This document shows positions 52,768 through 64,000 of a stretch of DNA of 64,000 bases, in pieces. Both the position numbers and the translations under genes were made by a program. The stretch spans positions 1,185,179,001-1,185,243,000 of the forward strand of contig CM028132.1 of NCBI GenBank assembly GCA_016271365.2, given 5' to 3'. This DNA comes from Neoceratodus forsteri (lineage: Eukaryota; Chordata; Ceratodontiformes; Ceratodontidae). A model generated the notes under the pieces. It ran no database searches. It was not told where the DNA came from and was given only the letters and a program-made list of their open reading frames with translations. Within the stretch, counting starts at the first letter, position 1, and every line of letters starts with the position of its first letter.

Positions 52768-54862
52768 CCTTCTCGGACAGTGCCCATGGTGTATCCGGCA
52801 GGGATGGTGGCCTCAAAACCTGGGCCTGCATCATCACCCAACCAGGTCTCCATGATGCAAGCCAGGTCGACAGAAGAAATCAAGTTAGCAAAAATAGCAG
52901 TCTTGTTTCTCATCAATCTGGCATTGCAAAGCACTACCTGAAGAGGATTAGAGGATGCAGCGGTCCTCTAGCTACCTGCCCACTCAGTCCGGTGGGAGCC
53001 CTGGGTACAGACACCAAACTCTTCAGGCCTCTCCCTAGGCTCCATTTACACCCAGGGCATCTCCTGCACTGGACAGCCTCAATGCTGCTCACCATCCCTC
53101 CTCAGCTGCCCTCAGCCCTCAATGAACCAATCATCTCCTAGTAATACCGACCTCCTGTAGCACCTCACTGCAGTATTGGAAACTGGGAGGTTGGTAAAGG
53201 GTGGTCATGGAGCTGAGAGGCAGCATAGGTGATATGAGGAGGCCGTGCACCAACACTACTCCTGCTTGGCTGGACCAGTCCCAAGAAAGCACTAGATGTT
53301 ACTACAGGAGTGTAATGACAAAAAAACACTGCATGAACAGTCACATTCACCACTCACACTATCACACATTACAAGTGCTGAAACAAACAACACACACACA
53401 CACACACACACTTCCACCCAAACAAATTAACTACAACTATAATACACACCCAACACTATCACACATCCCTTACTCCATCCCACCCTCCCACAACTAACAA
53501 CTTGTACAACCCCCACTCTGTAAATAAAACTTCCCACCCAACAGTCCCCAACCCCAAAAAAACAAAACAATAAATGCTTAATATTTAATACACAGGAGAA
53601 CAGAAAACAGGAATGCCAGTCAGACTATAATGCTGCCCGAGAGCAAAAGTCCACAGTTTTAAAAAATAGTATAAACCAAAGTCAGTTAGAAATTTACAAT
53701 CCAAATGAATCCAAAGGAATGAAGTCTGAGCCTTCTCTCACAGGGCCCAAGGTCCCAATCACAAGGGGGGGACAGAGCTTTAACCCCCCCGCATCCAAAA
53801 ACAAATTAGTGCAAATGGAAAAGGTCAGCCAAACAGATCTTCCAAGAAGGAAAAGAAAACCCCTCAAATTAATAAATTCAGGTCCATGGAGTCTCTCACA
53901 CTTCATGGGCCTGACAGTTGGCCATTCCAACAAGAGAAAATCCCAGAGAGGAGAGAGACTGGTCAGCACAGTACCCAGTCTTGACCAAAGGTCCGGGCAA
54001 ATGCTTCCCGCTGAAGGAAGAACACTGCTGACAATAGCAAAAAATCCACTCGCTGGGTCACATGGAGGGAAACAGTCACCCTTCTCATGGATGGCGCACC
54101 TATGACCCGAAACAAACAGATAGCCATCAGCGTTCTTCCCAAAGACCTCCAGCCAGATGCACGCTGGCTGTGCATTTCCACAGTAGATGGCCTCCACAAC
54201 CTGGAAGATTTCATGGGAGTCAGAACACCCCTCCAGGAGCACTCCACTGCAGTCCCTGACTGACAGCAACCACCGGTCGGGAAGACAGATCCGTTCTACT
54301 GGGAGCGGATGATGGAAATATCCAAGCTCCTCTGGTCGACTCGTGGAAATAGAACAGCAGCAGGGGATCCTAGTCATTCAGTCTTCGCCTACCAGCAAGG
54401 TAAGCAAGACTAAGCAGCAGGCAGACAGACCCTAACAGTTTCGCTCCACTCGAGAAAAAGAAATAGTACAGGTACTCCAGACTTATTGGAAAACAAAAAT
54501 CTGACACAATGCTTTTTCACTAAAACCCTAACTAACCGCTAAAACCCTACTCCTCGCCCACCTATAAAAAGATTAAAACTGATGCTGACTCCAGACAGTG
54601 TCAAGCTCGGAGAGCATGGACAACCAAATTCTTTTTCCTGTGCAAAATTTATCGAAAAAAGTAAAAAGGCATGGAAGGAAAACAAACGCCAGGCTTCAGT
54701 AAAAGCCTCTTCAAGCAACCACTCAGCATGCAGCCATCTTGCTCCTCAAGTGACAGAATAGGAAAGGTCAGAATAGATTTGCTGCTTTTAACTCTCTCTG
54801 CATAATAAATGGGATAGGTTCTTACCAAACCCATCACGCCGCCGTCTTGTCTCTAACTTAAG
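52768..54862 (-). mobile_element. L2c 5' part with endonuclease start, copy 2
   Basis: Counterpart of 8528-10646. The endonuclease start (RMLCNARLMRNKTAIFANLI, DLACIMETWLGDD) lies at 52780-52945; the rest is the presumed 5' untranslated region with (CA)n at 53392-53411. A 227-codon open frame on the minus strand (53694-54377) has no recognisable domain and exists only in this copy because of small deletions, so I do not treat it as a gene. Confidence 0.7.
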
Positions 54863-55214
54863 AAGCCAAAACCAAACAGAAGTTATTTTTTTCACCAAAA
54901 AAAGAAATTATATATATATATAAAAACTATTAAAATAGACCACCAAAAATCTCACACACTTCTTTTTACTGCCTCATCTTCTCTCTTGCACTTACCTAAC
55001 ATTATTTAAAAAATCACTTGCTGCACACCTGCTCAAACCTCCATCTTGCATTTAACACCTGCCTTCTCTGTACCCTATATACTCTCAAATTAATTATTCT
55101 CAGGTACATTTTTCAAATCTTGCTTTCTCTCTGCTCTATTATGTACATCCCAATCATAATATTTTTCTACTTTCTGCTGAATAAATTTCAAGTAAACCTA
55201 TTCCATTGAACCTT

Positions 55215-55234
55215 TGTGTATATGTGTGTGTGTG

Positions 55235-55301
<67 letters not shown>

Positions 55302-55305
55302 GTAA
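55215..55305. repeat. (TG)n/(TA)n microsatellite, copy 2
   Basis: Counterpart of 10987-11092, a few units shorter. Confidence 0.9.
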
Positions 55306-55396
55306 TATATGGATAGTTAAAATAACACTACCAAAAAGCATATGAAAATTTTCTTGTAATACACTGGAGCCAAAGTGATAATACCATCATTTTTAG

Positions 55397-56040
55397 GTGA
55401 TAATAGTATCGTTCAGAGCCCGTAATACTATCGTTCCGAGCTCTAAACAATACTATTATCACAAAATCTAAACAACGCAAGCGCAAGCTCTCCCACTCCA
55501 TTCAATGGTTGCCATGCTCCCCAACTGTTAATCAGACAGCAGCGTGCACACATTTTGAATCACAGCTCATGACTGGCCGAATTCTGTCTGTGGGTGGGCA
55601 AAACATTTAAAATAACATGGCGGCCATCTCTCGCTAAGCGAGACAGTATTTCGTCTTCGCGATATATATATTTTTTTTAAACAAATCCATTTTTTCGGTG
55701 GATCCTGCCTTCCTTGCACATCAAAACAACAAAAAAGTAGGGATCCCCATGAAAGTTAAACACACTCACAGAAGTGCAGAGACAGACGACGGGGGATGGG
55801 GGGCAGTCGTTGAACACGCACTGAGCGAGTCCTCAGTGCAGCAGCGAACACGCAGTGAGCAAATCTTCAAAGCAGCAGCAGCTGCACAAGTTTAAATTCA
55901 GATCCATATATTACAAAAATTAAAAAATAGGTGAGAGTGTATTACTCGGAAGTAATACCATCTCGAGGTTTTGGGGACAAGGGAACCTCTCGAGCGTCCC
56001 CAGAACCTCTCGATAGTAATACTCATATGTCTACTCTCAT
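55397..56040. mobile_element. Candidate foldback element between TA arrays, copy 2
   Basis: Counterpart of 11174-11812. The left hairpin is 55397-55462 (GTGATAATAGTAT ... ATACTATTATCAC). In the right cluster (55930-56040), GAGGTTTTGGGGAC is followed by GTCCCCAGAACCTC and then CGATAGTAATAC, giving a clear inverted pair. The left hairpin contains GTAATACTATCG, similar to the right-side GTATTACTATCG read on the other strand. TA arrays lie outside both ends. Confidence 0.4.

Positions 56041-56041
<1 letters not shown>

Positions 56042-56083
<42 letters not shown>
56042..56083. repeat. (TA)n microsatellite, copy 2
   Basis: Counterpart of 11815-11862; mostly TA units with one CA interruption near the start. 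Confidence 0.88.
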
Positions 56084-56399
56084 CTCTGTACATTTTGTAA
56101 ATCTCACTTTATATAATTTTGTAATTTATGTATATTATTCACTCAGTGTTACAACTTTTGTGATCCATCTATCCCCATGACTTTATAGTTTGCTCATTGC
56201 AGTTTAGCTGCCCTCGGCAACTGTGCACTGATCATTTATCTGCTGTTCTTAACAACTGCTGCTCATGATGTGTATACCTGCTCTATGTATTGTATTGCAT
56301 TGTATTGTATTGTATTGTATCGTCTTACCGGGTTGCACCTGAAAACGGGACTGTATGGTCTCAGCGAGCTCACCTGGTTACCAAAATTCAAATATGTAA

Positions 56400-57395
56400 A
56401 TAAAAATAAATATCATATGCCAGCATACCCGGTTAGAACAGTGTTACAATAATAGTGCTGCACAGAACAGCATGGTCTATACAGCACTTCCATGGACAGT
56501 GATAGGGGAATAACAGCGCTATTTAGTAAACACTCCCCATGTCGCTGTCCCTGGTACTAGAAGAGACCACAAGGGGAGAGGAAATCAGGAACCTGGTCAA
56601 GCTGTTCCTGTGGTGTGGATTGCTAAAACATGAACAGCTAGGCTGGAGTGGTGGTGGAGACCAGGGTTCTAATCCTGTTTTCCAGAATTGTATTAGTAGT
56701 GGTAGTGATCACAAACCAGTCTTGCGATCACTACTTGTGGTGTTGTGTTTTTTAGCGGCATTTGTTCCTGCTGTTTTTTCTATCAGCACTGTTTGGATGG
56801 TGCTGTTATTGACAACGCTGTCCATGCAGTCACTGTTTAGACCTAGTGCCATATGCCAGTACCTCAAAAATGGAATCGGGGCCACACTCAGACCATGATT
56901 GTTTCTCCACTCCATGCCGCCTACCGACCAATGCTCACCTACATTTCTCGACTGCACTCCTGTAAAAAAAACTCCTGCAGCAGCTCTTACCTCAGAGTCA
57001 GTATTTATTTACTCCATTTCAGCCACTCACAAGACATTCCTTACGGGATCGTAGTGCCTGCTCACGGCAATCACTCATGCAGCTCCCAGAGATTACTCAC
57101 ACTGCCCAGCAGCTCAGTCACAGTGCAGAAACCTTGCTACTGCTTTTAAAAAAAACATAACACAAAAAAAAACTTTCCAAGAATCTATCTTCTGTGTGGG
57201 TCTGGTAAAGATCTGGGAGGTCTCAGGTAATGTTATTGGGGAGTACGGGCCATGGCTCTTACCTTATTCTACCTACCAACACAGGACTATTTGTCTAAAG
57301 AGGAACGATTTTACTAAAAATTTAAAATAAACATTTCTTTTTTTTAATATAAACTCTTTAAGATTTTTTTTTAAAACTTTTGCATTGTATAGTCT
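56400..57395. other. No recognisable gene, copy 2
   Basis: Counterpart of 12190-13160. Open frames here differ from those of copy 1, which argues against coding function. Confidence 0.4.
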
Positions 57396-57536
57396 CAATA
57401 ATCCACTCCAGGGTGTGGCTTGTGGTGCAATTTACCCACTTCTAGTATGATTAAGTCACTCGGCCTGTTGCCTCATGACTGATCCACACCAGGCATGGGT
57501 AAATCCCACCATAACCCACACCGTTGTGGATTATTG
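57396..57536. mobile_element. Short hairpin MITE-like repeat, copy 2
   Basis: Counterpart of 13163-13303 with identical CAATAATCCAC inverted ends. Confidence 0.6.
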
Positions 57537-58176
57537 TTTAAATCATTACTTCCTGGGTGGTTGAGGGCCTTTGTAAACCACCCAGGTCTTCAGTTATTAC
57601 AATATCGCTGTACACCTTGACCATGGATTATTGCTTAATCAATGTTCTGCTGACAGGTTGTAAGAATGCATTAAAAGGAAACCTGGCCATAGAGAAAAAT
57701 ACTACCTCCTGGGGCCAGGAAGCACCCACAAATGTTCATAAAAGTTGGCACCTCTGGTTACTGGTAAGACTGTGAGAGAGGTGTTGGAGAATTAATAGGC
57801 AGTCCAGTTTCATAATTGAAGGAGATGTAGTTTCAGTTATGTCTTTTTCATTCTCTCCCTCTCTCTTTGTTTTGCATTATTCCCCTCCACCCTCCCAACC
57901 TGGTCAGGAACCCCTTTCTTTGGCTTAGTCCACAACTTTCCACCTGAGGAACTCACCAGCACCCCTCCAAGGCCACTGCCACCTATAGCCTACCTGCAGT
58001 TCTATCAATGGATTGCCCTTTATGCAAGGGCATAAACAGAACAGGCAAACTAATTTATTTATTTCAAACATTTTACCAGGGAGGACTTACTGAGCGTGTA
58101 GCAGCTTGTTTCCAAATGCTTCCTGGGGAGGGGAAGGTGAGAGTACAGTGCAGTGCAATTACAAAATACAGTGTTC
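57537..58176. other. No gene recognised, copy 2
   Basis: Counterpart of 13304-13930. Small indels shift every open frame relative to copy 1. Confidence 0.4.
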
Positions 58177-58310
58177 AGTACATATATGCATACATCAGCA
58201 TATATACATACATACATACATACATGCAATAATATGTAAATAAGTACAACAAAATTAACAATACACAGGCAATGTTTCTGAGCAGGAAATATGCAATACA
58301 ATAAAATGCA

Positions 58311-59764
58311 TGTAACCCCTTGTCACCGGGGTTACTAGAATCCCATAGATCTAGTGTCAGGCAGGGAAAGGCAGCTTGTGAGACACCAGTTAAATGGGTT
58401 TCACACAGTCTCACTCTGTCTTCAGTCTCAGCTGAGCTGGAGGGATGATATCACTTACAATTCTTGCAGCAGCATAAGCCACAGTGGAATGCTGCAGCTG
58501 GGGGTTAGGTTAGAATGCTGGGGATTTAAATGTTAGTCTTGGGCAGTCTGTAGTGGAAGCAGGAGGTGTGCTGCAGTTGGCAGCCCCTTAGAGTCTAGCT
58601 CTGTAATAGAGCTACCACAGGAAGAGGGTGTGTGTTCTCACCACCCTAGAGAAGAACACAGAAGAAATCAATAGAAGTGGTTGAGGCTATTCCCTGGTTT
58701 GTTCCAGTGCCCCATCCCTGGAGGGATGGAGGGGGAGACCAGCTTTCAGGAGCAAACCCCTGGCCCTGCTGGAAGAGGAAAAGCTGCCTGATGAGAGAAT
58801 TTGTACTGAGGTACCAGATGTGTAATTTCTGTACGAGAAGCCCTGGGGCACCTGTGAACCATGGAGAGTCTGCTCTGACACAGAGCCCATGTTTTCACCG
58901 AGACAGTTGTGTAAAGTATCTGCTACTATGGGATCAGGAAAGGACAGCCAAGTACAGTACTTCAAGTTATGTGTATGACTTAAAATGCATCTAACCAGTG
59001 GGGGTCTACAGGGATGGACATAGCCACTTAGAGAACGTTGCAAGTCAGGACACTAGTTGCATGGAAAGTAGACTGTTAAATGTGATATACATGTCGAGAT
59101 AGCATTCTACAACAGAGAGTTCAAAGGAAAGGTGTTGACTCCAAACGAATGGCCGGGTATGGATTTTGGGGACAAGAGGTGGGAGTCCCCCCATCTGGAG
59201 TAACCAGATTTACCTCAACAGATTCACTTGGCCAGTGTCTGTAGAAAGTACCCAGATGTGGGATTAAGATGTGTTTTCCCTTTAGAGCTAGAAGCGCTCG
59301 TGGGTGGTTGAGGGAGCCACCACCAAAAGTCCATAACATATGGAAAAGTGTACTAGTGCTAGCTGAGTACCATGCCAGGGAATCCAAGAGTGAGAGTACC
59401 AGTTCGGGCGTGAGAGCCCAGAGTGTTCAAAACCTGAGGGTTGTTGTGATGAAGAAGATGTGTTCTGACCTCTGTAGATCTACATATCCAGTGAGTGTAG
59501 CCCTGTAGTAGTTCATCTTGCTTTGTATTCTTGTGTTGAAGTGAATAAAAGCCCACTTTAGAATCCACTCCTGGTTTGGACATTTTCAGTTATTGCTTCC
59601 TGTGTCTGAAATTACTTGGGTGCCCCTGACCAGAAGTGCAAACCTGGCCCTGATGCAAGCGAATGTTTTCTCCCAAACCCAGGCTAGTCAGGTAATGGGT
59701 TACAAAATAGAGGTACTGCGCACTAACATCTAACTAATAACATCCCCCCCAAATCCTGGTTACA
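58311..59764 (+). mobile_element. Candidate solo LTR, copy 2
   Basis: Counterpart of 14074-15517, 1454 bp. It starts TGTAACC, ends GGTTACA and is flanked by TGCA at 58307-58310 and 59765-59768. The AATAAA lies near 59544. Confidence 0.5.
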
Positions 59765-60154
59765 TGCAGAAGATGAACAAAATGGTATATGCCACAGTTC
59801 AGTACTAAACAAGGGCTGGGGTAATTGAAGAAAACTGGGGAAGGGAGGGCAAAGGCAAAACTAATAATGGAGCAGGGTGGAGGGCAGCAGATGAAAGTCC
59901 AGGACCAAGTGTCAGGGGTAACTACAGGAGTAAGTAATGACATCAGGGACGCTGTACACATTTGTGTACAGTTCTATTTTAGTATCTGTCTCTCTACCCC
60001 ATGTCTAGGGGTATGTAGATGGACTTTCTCTAAGCAGGGGCATGTACAAACCTATAAGACCATATAGAACAGGGCGGAGAAGGTGCAATGGCTTCACTCT
60101 TGCTACAGCTGGATGCCTGGGTGCCAATACTCAAAGCCTTAGAGGACCATTCCT

Positions 60155-60860
60155 ATTCCATTCTGTTACAGATCTTTGTGTCATCTGCAAATGGGCAGAC
60201 CTTTCCTTCTAGCCCTTCTGCAACGTCACTGATGAAGACATTGAACAGAACTGTCCAAAGACTGATCCCTGAGGTACTTCGCTGGTCATCCCTCTCTCCC
60301 CAGATTGTACTCCATTTACCACCACCACCTCTGTCTCCTGTCCATTAGCCAGTTCCTAACCCAGTTTGCCACCTTGTCTCCCAGGCCTAGACTACCCATC
60401 TTGTTAACCAGCTTCCAATGTGGGACGGTGTCCAAGGCTTTGCTGAACTCGAGGTAGGCTACGCCCACCGTGTCTCCATTTACTTCCTTTGACACCCAGT
60501 CGAAGAAGTTCATGAGATTTGTCTGACACAACCACACACTGTGAACCCATGTTGCCTAGAGTCCTGGGAACTGATGGCTTCTAGATGTCCCAGTGTCCTT
60601 TCCTTAAGCAGTGCCTCCATGATCTTCCCCACTACTGAGGCAAGGCTGACCAGCCTAAAGTTGCCCACCTCCTCCCTACTGCCTGATTTGTGTAGAGGGG
60701 CAACATGTGCCCTCCTCCAATCCTCTGGCACCTCTCCTCTGTTAAGTGACTCGGTGAACAATGCTGCCAGAGGTTCTGCTAGCTCTCTTCACAGCTCCCG
60801 TAGTATCCTTGGGTGTATGTTGTCTGGTTCCATTGCTTTGTCCCACCCCATAAATTCTGT
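60155..60860 (-). mobile_element. CR1e fragment, copy 2
   Basis: Counterpart of 15905-16610. The minus strand encodes the same VPEDWRRAHVAPLHKSG and VAYLEFSKALDTVPHWKLV blocks. The sequence around 60470-60485 (GTGTCTCCATTTACT) differs from copy 1 (GTGCCCCCCCCGATTTACT), one of the few multi-base differences. Confidence 0.87.
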
Positions 60861-60869
60861 CCACCACTG

Positions 60870-61995
60870 CCTCACATATCACCTATCACATATGCAGATG
60901 ATTTGGTGTTCTTCTTGAGTTCCCAGGATGTGACTGACATTAACAGAGAACTGTCTTCTGATGTTTAGGTTTTCCAAAGTTGACTCCATGAAAAAAGGCT
61001 TCTCACGAATATATCAAAGTGACAGGGTATGCTATTTGGTTCTGCCGTTAGGTTAAAGAGTTGTTCAATTCATCTACCATTTGTATGCAATGATGGCGCA
61101 CCCCTTGCTTCGCTCCCATCCTTTACCTCGGGGTTACGCTAGACCACTCCTTGGATTTCACACCTCAAGTGACCTCCATCTGTAAGGCAGTTAATTCCAG
61201 AATAGGGCTGTCCTATAAGGCTAGTCATATTCTTTCCTTTGAAGCCCCGAATGGCCATAGCCCATGGCATTCTACTCCTTACATTTACTTATGATTTGCA
61301 TGTCTTCTCAGTAGCTTTCAAATCCATACTACAAAAATGGGATGTGACATTTAATGTCTGTTATTTCTCATTGGCCACAAACTGACATGTCCAGCACTGT
61401 ACATTGTATTCGAAACTTCACTGGCTCCAACCGAGTGCCATACGAGATCTCACCCTGGGAGGAGTTATTTCCCTGCTTCTGCTGCCTTACAGAAATTCAT
61501 ATCCCTTAAGATCAACAGACCTTAACCTTTTGTTTATATCTAAGATTAGAACCAAATTAGGTGAGACAGCCTTCTCTGTTTCTGCTCCCAAACTATGGAA
61601 TACTATTCCAGCTAAGATCAGACAATATCTTTCAATCAAGACCTTTCTTAATTGCTATCATTACTATCTGCATCAGATGAGAGTGTGCTCCCATTTCTAG
61701 CTGTCTGTTATTGTATGGACTCCTCTAATTATGTGATGGACAATTTAGGTTTTTGTCTTTGAATGCCTTTTGCACGTGTCACTTTGTAAACTTTGTTATC
61801 AAGTATGTTTATTTAAACTCTTTTTTATCCATTTTAACTATATATTTTATGCTGGATATAGTATCTTGGAATCTGTTAGGAATGTATTTGTCATTGTCTT
61901 TTATTGTGTTGTCCTCTGCTGTAATCTTCCAGGTTGTGCCTAAACATAATGTTTGTCTTGCATACCTTACCAGGTAAATAAAAGCTAAATAAGTA
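60870..61995 (+). mobile_element. LINE-e 3' fragment, copy 2
   Basis: Counterpart of 16622-17740, with YADD near 60891-60902 and the open C-terminal stretch (61404-61700) ending in LNCYHYYLHQMRVCSHF. The tail is near 61963-61990. Confidence 0.82.
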
Positions 61996-63005
61996 AATAT
62001 TGTACTTCAGAATCTGCAGGACAGCAAATACATGAGGCAGTACTTTATTTTATGCATTTATTTTTAATTGAAATGGAACACAAAATAGAGAACAGTGTAT
62101 AGCAACCATGCACAACAAGACTGTGTTCCCATTCAGGTTGTGGCGAAGCTTGGGAGGTCCTGAGATAATAACATCCCCAAGGTGGGAGCAAAACCCAGTT
62201 GTGAAGATGGTTACCCAGACAACTGAAACAGGATTGAAGTAATTTGAACAATTTTATCACTAATGCAGCAGCAACTTCCTGGTGCTGATCACACCCATAA
62301 CTCCACAGCCAGTGAACTAGTGCTCAGTACTTCTTGCTTTCCCACCCCATGGACACAGTAGTGGGGGTGGGGAACAAAATAAGCCAGCTATCTATTCAGC
62401 ACCTGGAGCACCTGATCCTCGCAACAGGCACTTTCAAGAACAGGCCATCTCTGCAGATAGTGAGCAAACTGGAGTGACACTGAAAGCGAATTCTGCATAC
62501 AGCTGGCATAAGGTTATTTATTTATTTATTTTTTTAACATAGCATAAGGCATTCAATAATACAAACATTTACATAAGGGGTCATCAGTTAGGCTTTTGTG
62601 TTAAAACCTGGGGGTACACCCATTAACTTCATTATTAATATTAAATTATTTTAATATTGAACGGAAAAATGTCATCAGGCATACATGTCAGGTGGATGAT
62701 GACAAACATCCAGTAATTAATGTCCGTGACATGTATCAAAAAGCCAAAAAGGGCAGTGAGAGTAAAATCTTATATTAGAACAGAACTTTGACAAAGACAA
62801 TTAAAAATACCTACTCGTGTACTCCAGTGTAGATTTACTATACAAAACAGGCTCCAAACAGTGACATAGATTTAAGCAAAATTAGGTTTATTAAACCGTA
62901 AACTGCAAACTTGTTACCCTCATAGTTGAAACATATGCTTGTACTCCCCCCCCCCCAAAATAGGTTGGTTTGCCTTATCTTTGCCTACATGTAACTGTAT
63001 TATAT
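61996..63005. other. No gene recognised, copy 2
   Basis: Counterpart of 17741-18735. A C-run at 62946-62954 is four bases longer than in copy 1, a typical homopolymer difference. Confidence 0.45.
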
Positions 63006-63006
63006 T

Positions 63007-63312
63007 AAACAAACTTGATTGGCTACCCCTAAAATTACATTTCAGAATAGCTCAGTTATCTTTGTTACGCAGAATGATTAATAAGGATCAACCTACTTCA
63101 CTATCCTCTGAATGTCTAAATTCTCATTTTAGAACAAGACTTTGTTCCTTTAGCAATCATGACTTAAAATTGCCTTTCAAACACACCTCAGTAGGACAGA
63201 GATCCTTCATTTGTAGTTCTGTGAAACACTGGAATAACTTGTCACCCGCCCTTAAAGAAGTTTCGAATCATAAATGTTTTGCAAGGATGTTGCTCAGAAG
63301 CCTTTAAAGAGC
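63007..63312 (+). pseudogene. LINE-f ORF2 C-terminal fragment, copy 2
   Basis: Counterpart of 18740-19045. The frame is longer at its start here, reading ILNKLDWLPLKLHFRIAQLS, which restores the LDWLP-type block expected upstream in this protein family. One substitution pair (CAT to CGC region, near 63068) changes H to R. Confidence 0.75.
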
Positions 63313-63753
63313 TGCTAACACAATAGCTGTTACTTAGCTGTTTCTGTGTCAGAACATAAATTTATTTTAGTAGGCATCTATATTTTCTCAAAAATGAAGG
63401 TTAATACCTTTTTAATGTTTTCTACCACCACAGTAATTGCTACCACTCTGTATAGCGCTCCAATCACGAACTAAAGACATGCTGACATCAAGAAGGAAAT
63501 CAGTGTGCCAGCAGGGACTCACAGCCTTTAGAGTGCTAATGGAGTTCTTCAAGAGGACATGATAAACCCAACTTGTTTCTAAATCATTTCAGGGACAATG
63601 AGTGCATCTTCACATACTGTATATCACAAATATACACGTCACTGCCTATATTTCAATAACCATTAAATTCTAGTTCATATTCACAATTAAGTCAACACTC
63701 CCAATAAGTTTGTTTGTTTTGAAGTTAAGAGACCAGTTAAGCAATAAGGTAAG

Positions 63754-63868
63754 ACCAGGGGTTAGATTAACAGTCTGTTAATCACCCCCATGGGTGTAAT
63801 GTGGCATGAGGAGCAGCCGAGTGCCATATTTTCCCCAGGGGTGATTGACTGTTAGTCTAACCCTTGTG
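63754..63868. mobile_element. Hairpin MITE, copy 2
   Basis: Counterpart of 19498-19610, with the same inverted arms and a few single-base differences (an extra G in AGGGGTTAG, and CCCCAGGGG in place of CCCAAGGGG). Confidence 0.65.
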
Positions 63869-64000
63869 AGTGCCTTACTGTCATTATAAAAAATTATTCC
63901 AAAAGAAAAGTGTTAAAAGTATACTCTTTGACTGTTTTCCTCATTTAGAGGGAGATTTTTAATAAAATAGTTCTTCCACCAACAGTTTAAGAATGCTGGG

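Larger units (their letters stand above)
44245..64000. repeat. Copy 2 of the ~19.7-kb direct repeat
   Basis: This is the second copy of the segment at 1-19743, running to the window end. It has everything seen in copy 1: L2b, L2c, CR1a, CR1b, LINE-d, the hAT-like insertion, the TA-rich block, the candidate solo LTR, the LINE 3' ends and the terminal MITE. Shared insertions have identical junctions and target duplications, so all of them predate the duplication. Copy 2 is longer than copy 1 over roughly 1-5000 of the unit and shorter over about 6200-10600. Neither copy is therefore uniformly the better sequence. Confidence 0.97.

Noticed and set aside
53694..54377. 227-codon minus-strand open frame in copy 2
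   Set aside because: Copy 1 (9544-10093) has the same DNA but the frame is split. No domain is recognisable and it lies in the presumed L2c 5' untranslated region; it arises from small deletions.
1..64000. Possible CRISPR array, bacterial operon or phage
   Set aside because: The tandem repeats present are microsatellites, minisatellites and transposon pieces. No spacer-repeat regularity, ribosome binding sites or bacterial gene packing are seen.
1..64000. tRNA or rRNA genes
   Set aside because: No cloverleaf with A and B box sequences or rRNA signature was found by eye on either strand; the MIR-like core at 28567 is a SINE core, not a tRNA gene.

Overview
This window looks like repeat-dense, gene-free nuclear DNA from a vertebrate with a large, transposon-rich genome. 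The organism inference rests on the mix of repeats: several L2-type LINEs, several CR1-type LINEs whose 3' ends carry a CATAGAAACATAGAA-type tail, a Rex1/Babar-like LINE, a Ty3/Gypsy element, a hAT-type non-autonomous element, a MIR/CORE-SINE-like fragment and several short hairpin MITEs. The CR1 tail resembles what I remember from amphibian genomes, so an amphibian is the best guess, but the sequence alone does not prove it. I see no host protein-coding gene with convincing exons, no tRNA or rRNA gene, no CRISPR array and no bacterial-type operon. Every recognisable reading frame is a decayed retroelement.

The dominant feature is a direct repeat. Bases 1-19743 (copy 1) recur at 44245-64000 (copy 2) in the same order and orientation, about 44.25 kb apart. 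Both copies run off the window. Substitutions between them are rare. Most differences are 1-4 base indels, often in homopolymers or short tandem runs, and either copy may be the shorter one. This fits an assembly false duplication (separated haplotypes, or unpolished overlapping long-read contigs) or a very recent duplication.

Layout of the repeat (copy 1 / copy 2): the 3' part of a plus-strand L2 (L2b); an endonuclease fragment of a minus-strand L2 (L2c) split by two minus-strand CR1 elements (CR1a, CR1b); CR1b split in turn by a plus-strand LINE (LINE-d); LINE-d split by a hAT-like element with 8-bp target duplications; the L2c 5' part; a TA-rich block with inverted repeats; a hairpin MITE; a candidate 1.44-kb solo LTR with a TGCA target duplication; a minus-strand CR1-like fragment; two plus-strand LINE 3' ends; and another hairpin MITE.

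The single-copy middle (19744-44244) holds a minus-strand Rex1-like LINE covering endonuclease through reverse transcriptase (21391-24720), a plus-strand CR1 (26008-27161), and a Ty3/Gypsy element (27518-36960) with about 183-bp LTRs. In the Gypsy element gag and pol are separated by a MIR-like SINE and about 4.8 kb of foreign DNA. That foreign DNA contains a minisatellite and a head-to-head array of a roughly 450-bp repeat bounded by a 13-bp direct repeat. After this come a low-information stretch, a minus-strand L2 (L2a, 39670-41815) and the 5' half of L2b (from about 41830), which runs into copy 2.

None of these elements looks capable of autonomous movement; all carry stops, frameshifts or truncations. 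Functional interplay is limited to nesting, which gives a relative insertion order: L2c before CR1b, CR1b before LINE-d, LINE-d before the hAT element. Boundaries are approximate where no target duplication is cited. Family names come from motif recognition, not database searches.
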